NCBI GenBank assembly: GCA_035476815.1
Contig: DATILD010000076.1
Location: forward strand, 14,176 to 78,175
Reading direction: 5' to 3'
Source of the DNA: Methylibium sp035476815
Lineage (GTDB): Bacteria; Pseudomonadota; Gammaproteobacteria; Burkholderiales; Burkholderiaceae_C
DNA length: 64,000 nucleotides
The notes under the pieces are model-generated. The model had not been told where the DNA came from. It worked only from the letters and a program-made list of their open reading frames with translations, and searched no databases. A program made the translations under genes and the position numbers. Below are positions 15,717 to 24,079 of the stretch, piece by piece (the first letter of the stretch is position 1; every line of letters begins with the position of its first letter).

Positions 15717-16349
15717 ATGCGTGCATTCCTGATGACCCTGGCGATGATCTGCTGTGCACCGGCATGGTGCGCAGAAGACATCATCGATGTCCTCCAGCGT
15801 TCGCAGCAGATGCAGCTCGACGCGCTGACGGCCCAGCAGGTCGATCCGGCCAGTCCGGAGTCGCAGGTGGTGCAGCAGAGCTTCGAGCGGGTGCTCTCGG
15901 CGCTGGACCTGCGCCAGCCCGGCGTGCGGCTGGTGGTGGTGCGCAGCCCGCTGCTGGCGGTGTGCCTGATGGGGCGGGTGATCGCGGTCAACGTCTCGGT
16001 GGCCGACCTGACCGAAAGCGAGCGCGTGTTCATCCTGGCCCACGAGCTGGGGCATATCGCGCACCGTCACTGGGCCCAGCTGGGCACCCTGTACAAGCAG
16101 CACATCCCGGGCGAGGTGGTGCCCGCGACGACCGACCCGGTCGCCGGCATCCTGGGGCGCGAGGCCTCGGAGCTGTCGCACCAGCACGAGTACGAGGCCG
16201 ACGCCTTCGCGCTGCGCCTGCTGCGCCGGCTGGGCGAGTCTGACGAGACGCCGATCGTGTTGTTCACCCAGCACCTGCCGCTGGTCAAGGCGACCGCCAC
16301 GCACCCGGGCAGCCACCAGCGCATCGCGCACCTGAAGATGGTCGAGTGA
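15717..16349 (+). CDS. M48-family zinc metallopeptidase, exported
   Basis: A 210-residue protein with a signal peptide (MRAFLMTLAMICCAPAWCAE). The zinc site is complete: HELGH at 109-113 and the third ligand Glu in YEADAFAL, the M48 layout of BepA/YcaL and LoiP-like periplasmic proteases. It is shorter than BepA since it lacks TPR repeats. ATG 15717 is chosen because GAGGTGG stands a few bases before it; an in-frame ATG at 15705 would overlap that site. A strong sigma-54-type promoter precedes it, which is unusual for such proteases. It converges with the GFA-family gene over a palindrome (16354-16369). Confidence 0.88.
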   Translation: MRAFLMTLAMICCAPAWCAEDIIDVLQRSQQMQLDALTAQQVDPASPESQVVQQSFERVLSALDLRQPGVRLVVVRSPLLAVCLMGRVIAVNVSVADLTESERVFILAHELGHIAHRHWAQLGTLYKQHIPGEVVPATTDPVAGILGREASELSHQHEYEADAFALRLLRRLGESDETPIVLFTQHLPLVKATATHPGSHQRIAHLKMVE

Positions 16350-16353
16350 GGTC

Positions 16354-16369
16354 GCGCCGCTAGCGGCGC
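16354..16369. terminator. Palindrome between convergent M48 and GFA genes
   Basis: A perfect 16-base palindrome (GCGCCGCTAGCGGCGC) fills the 10-base gap and overlaps the GFA stop codon. It would fold in transcripts from both sides; no T-run is present. Confidence 0.35.
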
Positions 16370-16788
16370 CCGGGCTCGATGCCGGGGTGCCGGGGCAGGT
16401 CGTCACCGATCTCCCACCAGGCGGCCTTCGACGCGACATGGATGTGCCCGGCCGGGCGCAGCGGCGCCGCCGGCCCGTCGTCCAGGCTGCCGACGCGCAG
16501 CCGCAGCATGCCGGGCGCGCTGTCGCGCCGGCTGTGGATCGGCGCGCCGCAGTGGCGGCAGAAGCTGCGCCACTTGCCCGGCGAGGAGGCGTAGGCGGTC
16601 AGCGCCTCGGCGCCGGCCAGCAGCGTGAAGTCTTCGGTGCGCACCGGCACGTTGGCGGCGAAGGCCGATCCCTGGGCCTTGCGGCACTGGCCGCAGTGGC
16701 ACAGCAGCACCGGCCCGGCGAGCGCCGCGACGCGGTAGCGCACCGCGCCGCACAGGCAGCCGCCGGTCAGGATGGTCGAACCACTCAT
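16360..16788 (-). CDS. GFA / CENP-V family zinc-binding protein
   Basis: A 142-residue protein of the family named after glutathione-dependent formaldehyde-activating enzyme. The zinc-binding cysteines are all present: GGCLCGAVRY near the start, CHCGQCRKAQGSAFAAN in the middle and FCRHCGAPI further on, followed by HIHVASKAAWWEI. Most members of this family have no proven reaction, so an enzymatic role is not claimed. It reads leftward and converges on the M48 gene. Its start at 16788 lies beside a repeat-rich gap (16789-17005). Confidence 0.88.
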   Translation of the reverse strand: MSGSTILTGGCLCGAVRYRVAALAGPVLLCHCGQCRKAQGSAFAANVPVRTEDFTLLAGAEALTAYASSPGKWRSFCRHCGAPIHSRRDSAPGMLRLRVGSLDDGPAAPLRPAGHIHVASKAAWWEIGDDLPRHPGIEPGRR

Positions 16789-16887
16789 GGCCGGCTTTGC
16801 GAGCTGCCGATGTGCGCAGCGTCGCGCACGCGCTCGGCCCAGCCCAGCGGCCGCCGCGGATCCGGCTCCGCCGGTCCGCCAGCGGCG

Positions 16888-16936
16888 CCCCCTTGAGGGG
16901 GTGAGCGTGGACGTGAGGGTCGGCCTGCGCCGACCC
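16888..16936. repeat. Palindromic GC-rich intergenic element
   Basis: Two adjacent hairpins lie in the gap between the GFA and response-regulator genes: CCCCC-TTGA-GGGGG (16888-16901) and GGGTCGGC-N4-GCCGACCC (16917-16936). Similar CCCC/GGGG-centred palindromes occur in the flgI-flgJ gap (38478-38511) and inside the repeats at 31459 and 53848, suggesting a dispersed intergenic family rather than a single terminator. Confidence 0.45.
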
Positions 16937-17005
16937 GAACGCCTCGCGAACCGGTCGAGCTCTGCGAGGCCGTGGCACCGGCGAAGCCGCAACGGGGGTG
17001 GGCCT

Positions 17006-17638
17006 TCACACCAATCCGTTGCGGATGGCGTAGACCGTCATCTCGGAGTTGTTGGCCAGGCCCAGCTTCTCGAGCACCCGGGCGCGGTAGACGCTCACCG
17101 TCTTGGGGCTGAGCGTCAGTTCGGTGGCGATGTCCGACAGCCGCTTGCCCGAGGCGATCAGCACCAGCGTCTGCAGCTCGCGGTCGGACAGCTTCTCGTG
17201 CGCGACCGCGGCCACCGGCTGGGTCAGGCTCTCGGCCAGCATCTGCGCGATCTCGGGGGTGATGTACTTGCGCCCCTGGGCGACCATGCGCACCGCGTCG
17301 ACCAGCACCCGGGCGTCGCTGCCCTTGTTGACATAGCCGTAGGCGCCGGCGCGCAGCGCGCGGATCGCGTACTGCTCCTCGGGGTGCATCGACACCACCA
17401 GGACCCGCATCGCGCCGGGCTCGTCCTTCAGCACCTGCAGCACGTCCAGGCCGCTGCGCCCGGGCATGTTGATGTCGAGCACCAGCACGTCGCAGGAGGT
17501 GGTGCGCAGCAGGCTGCGCAGCTCGCCGTAGTCGCCGGCCTCGCCGACGACCTCGATGTCCTGCGCGTCGGCCAGGGTGTCGCGGATGCCGCGCCGGATC
17601 AGCGCATGGTCGTCACACAGGATCACTCGGGTCGCCAT
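17006..17638 (-). CDS. NarL/FixJ-family response regulator
   Basis: A 210-residue regulator. The receiver domain (1-120) has the acidic pair CDDH, the phosphoacceptor Asp in VLVLDINMPGRSG, and Lys in GYVNKGS. The LuxR-type helix-turn-helix is LSDRELQTLVLIASGKRLSD, then IATELTLSPKTVSVYRARV. It is transcribed leftward 65 bases after the hybrid kinase (17704-18876), its likely partner, and presumably acts as a DNA-binding activator once phosphorylated. Target genes are not evident. Confidence 0.95.
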   Translation of the reverse strand: MATRVILCDDHALIRRGIRDTLADAQDIEVVGEAGDYGELRSLLRTTSCDVLVLDINMPGRSGLDVLQVLKDEPGAMRVLVVSMHPEEQYAIRALRAGAYGYVNKGSDARVLVDAVRMVAQGRKYITPEIAQMLAESLTQPVAAVAHEKLSDRELQTLVLIASGKRLSDIATELTLSPKTVSVYRARVLEKLGLANNSEMTVYAIRNGLV

Positions 17639-17703
17639 GAGCCGACTCTACTGTGAGCCGGTGCCACCAGCCAACCACCCGAACGTGGCGGCCGGCCGGA
17701 CGC

Positions 17704-18876
17704 TCACAGGTCGTCCCAGGAGGTCGGGTCGTCCGCGTTGCCGTCGCCCAGATCGGCGAGGCCGGGCTCGGTGTCGCCCTCGCCGATCGGCACCGACAGG
17801 ATCAGCGTCGTGCCGCCCGGGCCGCTGGCCAGCTCGATCCAGCCGCCGACCTGGGCGGCCCGCTCGCGCAGCCCCCGGATGCCGAAGGAGCGCGCCTTGG
17901 CCAGATCCTCCTGGCTCAGGCCGCGGCCGTTGTCGGTGACTTCGAGCGACAGCACCCGGCCGGCGATCGTCAGGTCGACGTCGACCCGCGTCGCGAACGC
18001 ATGCTTGCTGACGTTGGTCAGTGCCTCTTGCGCGGTGCGGTAGGCCGCCAGCGCCACGCCCTCGGGCAGCTGGGGCAGCTCGTCGCGGTTGCAGCGGAAG
18101 CCCGCGAGCACGCCGTTGCGGCGCTCGAAGCGCTGCGTCATCCACTGCAGCGCCGCGAGCAGGCCCTGCTCCAGGATGGCCGGCCGCAGGTTGTGCATGA
18201 TGCGCTTGCTGGAGTCCAGCGCCGACGTGACCGTCTCGATCGCGCCCTGGGCCCGCTGCGCGACCGCCGGATCGCCGGCGCGGCGGGCGATCCACTCCAG
18301 GTCGAACTTCAGCGCCGTCAGCGAGCCGCCGACGTCGTCGTGGATCTCGCGCGAGATCGCCGCCCGTTCGGCCTCGACGCTGGCCTGCAGGTACTGCGCC
18401 AGCTCGCGCAGGCGCTGTTCGCTCTGGCCGAGCGCGAGATCGGCCTCGAGCTTGGCGCGCTGCGCCTCGACGCTCTCCATCGCGTGCAGCACCGCCGGCA
18501 CCAGCCGCGCCAGCTTGTCCTTGAGCAGGTAGTCGTTGGCGCCGTTGAGCATGGCCTGCACCGCGACCTGCTCGCCGATCTCGCCCGAGATCAGGATGAA
18601 GGGCAGCAGCAGGCCGCTCTCGCGCAGGATCTCCAGCGCCTTCAGGCCCGAGAAGCCGGGCAGGTTGTAGTCGCACAGGATCACGTCCCAGGGCTCGCGC
18701 AGCGCGGCGCGGTACTCGTCCTCGGACTCGACGCGCAGCGCGTCGGCGTCGATGCCGCCCTGGCGCAGCAGCGCGGTGGTGGTCAGGTGGTCGATCGGGT
18801 TGTCCTCGACATGCAGCACGCGCAGGCGCGGCGGGACGGCAAGCGGGGCCGGGCGGGAGCTGGTCGGTTCGGTCAT
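17704..18876 (-). CDS. Hybrid receiver-histidine kinase (NarX-like HisKA_3 type)
   Basis: A 390-residue soluble protein. Residues about 18-140 form a receiver domain (LRVLHVEDNPIDH, phosphoacceptor in VILCDYNLPGFSG). A short coiled-coil leads to the HisKA_3 dimerisation domain with the phospho-His in ISREIHDDVGGSLTALKFDLEW. The HATPase_c domain has AAYRTAQEALTNVSKHAFA, VTDNGRGL and FGIRGLRERA. There is no membrane segment or sensor domain, so it probably receives its signal through the N-terminal receiver. The NarL-type regulator follows in the same direction. The acidic C-terminus (DDPTSWDDL) is not part of the catalytic fold. Confidence 0.92.
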   Translation of the reverse strand: MTEPTSSRPAPLAVPPRLRVLHVEDNPIDHLTTTALLRQGGIDADALRVESEDEYRAALREPWDVILCDYNLPGFSGLKALEILRESGLLLPFILISGEIGEQVAVQAMLNGANDYLLKDKLARLVPAVLHAMESVEAQRAKLEADLALGQSEQRLRELAQYLQASVEAERAAISREIHDDVGGSLTALKFDLEWIARRAGDPAVAQRAQGAIETVTSALDSSKRIMHNLRPAILEQGLLAALQWMTQRFERRNGVLAGFRCNRDELPQLPEGVALAAYRTAQEALTNVSKHAFATRVDVDLTIAGRVLSLEVTDNGRGLSQEDLAKARSFGIRGLRERAAQVGGWIELASGPGGTTLILSVPIGEGDTEPGLADLGDGNADDPTSWDDL

Positions 18877-19044
18877 GGACGGGCGAGGGGTCGCTAAGCC
18901 GGGAATTGGGACGGGTTTGCGGCCGTCATCTTGACACCGCCGGGCGTCCGAACGCGAAGAATCGCTCGAAGCCCCGTGCCGTGCGCCGCGGCGCGCCGGT
19001 CCGTCGCGACCGGGCGCGACGCGGCGTGCGGCCGGCCGATCCCG

Positions 19045-19521
19045 ATGTCGAAGATGCCGACGCCGATGAACCTCACGCCGCACGCCCCCGCGCCTGCCGA
19101 GAGTCCGATGCCGCTGTTGATCGCCGCCGACCTGCAGGACCACCTGATGACGGCGACCAACGACCTCGACCGCCTGCAGCGCCTGCTGGCCGACAGCTGC
19201 GACACCCTGATGGCGCGCTTCCATGGCGCGCTGCACCGCATCGGCGTGCTCGAGGGCGACGCCGCGCTGCGCCGGCACGACCCGGTGTTCCGCGACGTGC
19301 AGCGCCAGCTCGCCGAGGCGGTGACCGCGCTGCAGTTCCAGGACATGGCCTCGCAGCTGATCGCCCACACCCACCAGCGGCTGCGCAACTGCGCCGACCA
19401 GCTCGCCCGCGACGCCTTCGGCCCCGACGCCGACGGCGAGGCCGTCGTCGCGGCGGCGCCGCTGCGGCCCAACCCGGTCACCCAGGACGAGATGGACGCC
19501 GGCTCGGTCGAGCTGTTCTGA
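19045..19521 (+). CDS. Short CheZ-like protein upstream of cheY
   Basis: A 158-residue, mostly helical protein. The stretch AVTALQFQDMASQLIAH carries Asp100 and Gln104 in the DxxxQ spacing of the CheZ active site (Asp143/Gln147 in E. coli, in the sequence QDLTGQ). The C-terminal QDEMDAGSVELF resembles the short CheY-binding tail of CheZ. It stands immediately upstream of cheY, so a CheY-P phosphatase role is likely. Overall it is shorter than E. coli CheZ (214 residues), mainly at the N-terminal helix. No clear ribosome-binding site distinguishes starts at 19045, 19054 and 19066; the longest is given. Confidence 0.65.
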   Translation: MSKMPTPMNLTPHAPAPAESPMPLLIAADLQDHLMTATNDLDRLQRLLADSCDTLMARFHGALHRIGVLEGDAALRRHDPVFRDVQRQLAEAVTALQFQDMASQLIAHTHQRLRNCADQLARDAFGPDADGEAVVAAAPLRPNPVTQDEMDAGSVELF

Positions 19522-19528
19522 CGCCGGC

Positions 19529-19555
19529 TCAAGTCGCCCCGCCACCCACCGATAT
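19529..19555 (+). promoter_or_regulatory. Sigma-28-type promoter before cheY
   Basis: TCAAGTCG, 11 bases, then ACCGATAT fits the flagellar sigma-28 pattern TAAAGTTT-N11-GCCGATAA at 11 of 16 positions with exact spacing. It lies 25 bases before the cheY ATG and could drive cheY-cheA-receptor transcription. Confidence 0.5.
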
Positions 19556-19579
19556 CCCCCGAGTAATCCGGAGAGCGTG

Positions 19580-19942
19580 ATGCATTCAATCCTTGCCGTG
19601 GACGATTCGGCCTCGATGCGCCAGATGGTGTCTTTCACCCTGAAGAGTGCGGGCTACCAGGTGACCGAGGCCGTCGACGGCCAGGACGCCTGGGAGAAGG
19701 CCGGGACGAAGAACTTCGACCTCGTGCTGACCGACCAGAACATGCCCCAGCTCGACGGCATCGGCCTGACCAGGAAGCTGCGCGGCCATCCGCAGTTCAA
19801 GGCCACGCCGATCCTGATCCTGACCACCGAGTCCAGCGACCAGATGAAGCAGGCCGGCCGCGCCGCCGGCGCCACCGGCTGGCTGGTCAAGCCCTTCGAT
19901 CCGGCCAAGCTGATCGAAGTGATCCGCAAGGTCATCCGCTGA
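19580..19942 (+). CDS. cheY: Chemotaxis response regulator CheY
   Basis: A 120-residue single receiver domain without an output domain. It has the acidic pair AVDDSASMRQ, the phosphoacceptor Asp52 in DLVLTDQNMPQLDG, Thr in ILILTTESS and Lys in WLVKPFDPAKL. It should bind the flagellar switch when phosphorylated by CheA, encoded 13 bases downstream. ATG 19580 with GGAG upstream is preferred over the GTG one codon earlier. A sigma-28-type promoter lies just upstream, tying expression to the flagellar cascade. Confidence 0.95.
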   Translation: MHSILAVDDSASMRQMVSFTLKSAGYQVTEAVDGQDAWEKAGTKNFDLVLTDQNMPQLDGIGLTRKLRGHPQFKATPILILTTESSDQMKQAGRAAGATGWLVKPFDPAKLIEVIRKVIR

Positions 19943-19955
19943 CCCGGGGCGACAC

Positions 19956-22091
19956 ATGGCCGACATGAACACCGACAGCGCCAGCGCCGGCGCCGGCATC
20001 GACCTGAGCCAGTTCTACCAGGTCTTCTTCGAGGAAGCGGGCGAGAACCTCGACCGCATGGAGCAGCTGCTGCTGGCCATCGACGTCGACAACGCCGACG
20101 ACGAGGAACTCAACGCGATCTTCCGCTGCGCCCACTCGATCAAGGGCGGCGCGGCGACCTTCGGCTTTGCCGACGTGGCCGAGCTGACCCACCAGATGGA
20201 GACGCTGCTCGACAAGCTGCGCCGCCACGAGCTGCAGGCCACCGCGCCGATGGTCGACGTGCTGCTGCAGTCGGGCGACGCGCTGCGCTCGCAGCTCGCC
20301 GTCCACCAGGGCAGCGCCACCCAGTCGATGGACACGGCCGAGCTGCTCGGCAGCATCCGTGCCTTCGTGGCCGGCGACGCTGCCGCGGCGCGGCCGCGGA
20401 TCGCGGCGCCGGCGGCCGCTCCCGTCGCGGCGGCGTCCGCGCCGTCGCCGGTCATCGTGCCCGAGGGCGAGCCCGACGTACCGGTCACGCTCGACGGCGA
20501 CCGCATCCTCGAACTGACGCTCGGTCCGCTGGAGCGGCCGGAGCTGGCCGACAGCATCGTCGAGCTGTTCAAGGAGATCGACGGCCTCGGCAGCATCGAG
20601 CCGATCGACGGCGGCATGGCGCAGGACGGCCTGCGGCGCTTCAAGCTCATCACCGGCAGCAGCGACAACGACCTGCTCGACCTGATGGGCTTTCACGTCG
20701 CGCGCGAGCAGGCCGTGCTGCGGCCCTTCGCCGGCGACCGCGTGGCCCCGGGCTACGGCTTCCACCCCGGTGCGCCGGGCTCGCCGGTCACGGAGGAGGA
20801 CAAGGGTTTCGGCTTCTTCGACGGTGCGCCGGGCTCGCCGACGGCCGGCGCGTCGGCGCCCGCGACGGCCCCGGCGGCGGTCAAGCCGGCCGCGGCCCGC
20901 GCCGACAAGGCGCCCGCGGCCAGCGTCGAGGCCGCGACGCTGCGCGTCTCGGTCGAGAAGGTCGACCAACTGATCAACCTGATGGGCGAGCTCGTGATCA
21001 CCCAGGCCATGCTGGCGCAGAACAGCCGCGGCCTCGACCCGGTGCTCTACCAGAGCCTGGTGGCCGGCCTGACGGCGCTGGACCGCAACACCCGCGACCT
21101 GCAGGAAGCGGTGATGTCGATCCGCATGATCCCGATGGGCACGGTGTTCAACCGCTTCCCGCGCATGCTGCGCGACCTGGCCGCCAAGCTCGGCAAGAAG
21201 GTCGACTTCGTGACGCAGGGCGAGGCCACCGAGCTCGACAAGGGCCTGGTCGAGAAGATCACCGACCCCCTGACCCACCTGGTGCGCAATTCCTGCGACC
21301 ATGGCATCGAGAGCCCCGAGGAACGCCGCGCCAAGGGCAAGCCCGAGACCGGCACGATCACGCTGGCCGCCAGCCACCAGGGCGGCAGCATCGTCATCGA
21401 GGTCCGCGACGACGGCAAGGGCCTGTCGCGCGAGAAGCTGCTGAAGAAGGCCCGCGAGCGCGGCCTCGACGCGCCCGACACGATGACCGACGGCGAGGTC
21501 TGGAGCCTGATCTTCGCGCCCGGCTTCTCGACCGCCGAGGTCGTGACCGACGTGTCCGGCCGCGGCGTCGGCATGGACGTGGTCAAGAAGAACATCACCG
21601 CGCTCGGCGGCACCGTCGACATCGACTCCGCCGAGGGCTACGGCATGCGCGTCGCGGTGCGCCTGCCGCTGACGCTGGCCATCATGGACGGCATGAGCGT
21701 GGGCGTCGGCGACGAGGTCTACATCCTGCCGCTGTCCAGCGTGGTCGAGAGCTTCCAGGTCGGCCCGGAGTCGATCAAGACCATCGGCGGCAACGGCCGC
21801 GTGGTCGAGGTGCGCGACGAGTACATGCCGGTGCTCGACCTCGAGCGCGTGTTCCGCGTGCCGCGCAGCGACGACCGGGCGGGCGGCGGCATCATGGTCG
21901 TGGCCGAGGCCGAGGGCTCGCGCGTCGCGGTGCTGGTCGACGAACTGCTCGGCCAGCAGCAGGTGGTGGTCAAGAACCTCGAGGCCAACTACCGCAAGGT
22001 CGACGACATCTCCGGCGCCACCATCATGGGCGACGGCCGCGTCGCGCTGATCCTCGACGTCGGCTCGCTGGTGCGGCGCTCGCGTCACTGA
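19956..22091 (+). CDS. cheA: Chemotaxis histidine kinase CheA
   Basis: A 711-residue CheA with all five parts: the HPt domain with His60 in HSIKGGAATFG; a P2-like region (about 180-260); a Pro/Ala linker; the P3 dimerisation helices (VEKVDQLINLMGELVITQAML); and the P4 ATPase with LVRNSCDHGIE, VRDDGKGL and GRGVGMDVVK. The P5 CheW-like domain (ADEVYILPLSSVVESF to DISGATIMGDGRVALILD) follows. The linker holds two copies of a GAPGSP motif about 18 residues apart (20758-20847), HPGAPGSP and FDGAPGSP. It is followed by a chemoreceptor and cheW, the ternary signalling partners. Confidence 0.96.
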   Translation: MADMNTDSASAGAGIDLSQFYQVFFEEAGENLDRMEQLLLAIDVDNADDEELNAIFRCAHSIKGGAATFGFADVAELTHQMETLLDKLRRHELQATAPMVDVLLQSGDALRSQLAVHQGSATQSMDTAELLGSIRAFVAGDAAAARPRIAAPAAAPVAAASAPSPVIVPEGEPDVPVTLDGDRILELTLGPLERPELADSIVELFKEIDGLGSIEPIDGGMAQDGLRRFKLITGSSDNDLLDLMGFHVAREQAVLRPFAGDRVAPGYGFHPGAPGSPVTEEDKGFGFFDGAPGSPTAGASAPATAPAAVKPAAARADKAPAASVEAATLRVSVEKVDQLINLMGELVITQAMLAQNSRGLDPVLYQSLVAGLTALDRNTRDLQEAVMSIRMIPMGTVFNRFPRMLRDLAAKLGKKVDFVTQGEATELDKGLVEKITDPLTHLVRNSCDHGIESPEERRAKGKPETGTITLAASHQGGSIVIEVRDDGKGLSREKLLKKARERGLDAPDTMTDGEVWSLIFAPGFSTAEVVTDVSGRGVGMDVVKKNITALGGTVDIDSAEGYGMRVAVRLPLTLAIMDGMSVGVGDEVYILPLSSVVESFQVGPESIKTIGGNGRVVEVRDEYMPVLDLERVFRVPRSDDRAGGGIMVVAEAEGSRVAVLVDELLGQQQVVVKNLEANYRKVDDISGATIMGDGRVALILDVGSLVRRSRH

Positions 22092-22228
22092 GGTCGCGCG
22101 ATGCCTTTCCTGTCTCCCCAGTTGCCGCTGCCCTTCGCTCGGGGCGCGGCCCGGTCGCAGCCGGTCCGCAGCCCGACCGCGGGACCTCCCGCTCCCCCCC
22201 AGCCCGCGACGCCCGTGAAAGTCCAAGC

Positions 22229-23983
22229 ATGAAACTCGACCACATGAAGCTGGGCACCCGCCTGGCGGCCGGCTTCGGCGCCGTGCTGCTGTTGATGCTC
22301 GGCATCGTCGGCATCGCCTACGAACGGCTGGACCATCTGCGCGGCAGCTTCGACGAGGCGCTCGAGATGGAGCGCCGCGCCTCGATGGCCGACGAGTGGC
22401 GCGGCCTGACCAACCTGAACGCGAACCGCGCGATCGCGCTCGCCAAGACCGGCGGCCACCCCGAGCTGCAGGCCTACTACGGCGACAAGATGAAGGAGAC
22501 CTCGACGCGCATCAGCGAGATCCAGAAGGATCTCGGCGCGCATGTGTCGTCCGAGCGCGGCCAGACGCTGATCGCCGAGGTCGGCAAGCGGCGCGAGGTC
22601 TACCTCGCGAGCCGCCAGAGCGCGCTGGCGCTGATCCAGACCGGCGACAAGACGCGGCTGCACATGGCGATCGACACCGAGATGCTGCCCGCGGCGGAGG
22701 CCTATGTCGCGGCGATCGAAGCGTTCCAGAAGCTCGAGCACGAGCTGGTCCAGGAGCGCACCGCGGTGGTCGAGACCGAGGTCCGCAACGCCGGGATGCA
22801 GCTCGCCGCGTTGGCCGCGCTCGCGCTCGGCATCGGCATGCTGGCGGCCTGGCTGATCACCCGCTCGATCACGCGGCCGCTGCAGCGCGCCGCGGCCGCC
22901 GCCCGCACCATGGCCGGCGGCGACCTGACGCAGGCCGTCCAGGCCGAGGGCAAGGACGAGGTCGCCGACCTGCTGCGCGGCCTCGCCGACATGCAGCAGT
23001 CGCTGCAGCGCCTGATCGGCGAGGTGCGCAGCACCACCGACAGCATCACCACCGCGTCGAGCGAGATCGCCACCGGCAACCAGGACCTGAGCGCCCGCAC
23101 CGAGCAGACCGCCAGCAACCTGCAGCAGACCGCCAGCTCGATGGTGCAGCTCACCGGCACCGTCAAGCAGACCGCCGATTCGGCGCGCACCGCCAACCAG
23201 CTCGCCAGCTCGGCCCAGGTCTCGGCCGCCAAGGGCGGCGAGGTGGTCTCGCAGGTGGTCTCGACGATGGAGGACATCAACGCGAGCAGCAAGAAGATCG
23301 CCGACATCATCGGCGTGATCGACGGCATCGCCTTCCAGACCAACATCCTGGCGCTGAACGCGGCGGTCGAGGCGGCCCGGGCCGGCGAGCAGGGCCGCGG
23401 CTTCGCGGTCGTGGCCTCCGAGGTGCGCAACCTGGCGCAGCGCAGCGCCGGCGCCGCCAAGGAGATCAAGGAACTGATCGGCGCCAGCGTCGACAAGGTC
23501 GAGTCCGGCACCCGGCTGGTGGCCGACGCGGGCCAGACCATGGGCGAGATCGTCGCCAACGTGCAGCGCGTCAGCGACATCATCGGCGAGATCACCGCGG
23601 CCGCGGCCGAGCAGAGCGAGGGCATCGGCCAGGTCAATGGCGCGGTCACCAACCTCGACCAGATGACGCAGCAGAACGCCGCGCTGGTGGAGCAGAGCGC
23701 GGCCGCCGCCGCGAGCCTGAAGGACCAGGCCATGCGCCTGGGCCAGGCGGTCGGCGCCTTCCGCGTCAGCGCCGCCCACCATGTCGCGGCCCGGCCCGTC
23801 GCCCGGGCGCCGGCGCCCAGGCCCGCCGCCAAGCCGGCGCCGGTGAAGCCCGCCAAGGCGGCGGCCAAGCCCGCGCCGGCCGCACCGAGGCGGGCCGCCG
23901 CGGCGGCCCCGGCCGCGGCGCCCGCGACCCTGCCCAAGCCCGCCGCGGCCGATGATGCCGGCGGCGAGTGGGAAACCTTCTGA
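22229..23983 (+). CDS. Methyl-accepting chemotaxis protein, periplasmic four-helix type
   Basis: A 584-residue chemoreceptor. One membrane segment near 11-30 and a second near 188-210 flank a periplasmic four-helix-bundle ligand domain; a HAMP domain (RSITRPLQRAAAAARTMAGG) and the long signalling hairpin follow. The tip is canonical: FQTNILALNAAVEAARAGEQ, then GRGFAVVASEVRNLAQRSA. After an Ala/Pro/Lys-rich flexible tail (about 525-575) it ends in EWETF, the xWExF pentapeptide that tethers CheR and CheB. It lies between cheA and cheW and is probably the main receptor of this cluster. The ligand is unknown. Confidence 0.96.
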   Translation: MKLDHMKLGTRLAAGFGAVLLLMLGIVGIAYERLDHLRGSFDEALEMERRASMADEWRGLTNLNANRAIALAKTGGHPELQAYYGDKMKETSTRISEIQKDLGAHVSSERGQTLIAEVGKRREVYLASRQSALALIQTGDKTRLHMAIDTEMLPAAEAYVAAIEAFQKLEHELVQERTAVVETEVRNAGMQLAALAALALGIGMLAAWLITRSITRPLQRAAAAARTMAGGDLTQAVQAEGKDEVADLLRGLADMQQSLQRLIGEVRSTTDSITTASSEIATGNQDLSARTEQTASNLQQTASSMVQLTGTVKQTADSARTANQLASSAQVSAAKGGEVVSQVVSTMEDINASSKKIADIIGVIDGIAFQTNILALNAAVEAARAGEQGRGFAVVASEVRNLAQRSAGAAKEIKELIGASVDKVESGTRLVADAGQTMGEIVANVQRVSDIIGEITAAAAEQSEGIGQVNGAVTNLDQMTQQNAALVEQSAAAAASLKDQAMRLGQAVGAFRVSAAHHVAARPVARAPAPRPAAKPAPVKPAKAAAKPAPAAPRRAAAAAPAAAPATLPKPAAADDAGGEWETF

Positions 23984-24009
23984 CACCGTGTTGACGCCGC
24001 CGCGCGGCC

Positions 24010-24036
24010 TACAGATCCGTCGCGCGCTGCCGATAT
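24010..24036 (+). promoter_or_regulatory. Sigma-28-type promoter before cheW
   Basis: TACAGATC, 11 bases, then GCCGATAT matches the sigma-28 consensus (-10 at 7 of 8 positions, -35 at 5 of 8) with the exact 11-base spacer. It ends 44 bases before the cheW ATG. Confidence 0.55.
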
Positions 24037-24079
24037 CCCGAACAACGATTCCGGCCGACTCGCCCCGAAAGGACCCCCG

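Noticed and set aside
16971..16986. GG-N10-GC (TGGCACC...) resembling a sigma-54 promoter
   Set aside because: It faces right towards the 3' end of the leftward response-regulator gene, with no rightward gene to drive, and the -12 part is poor.
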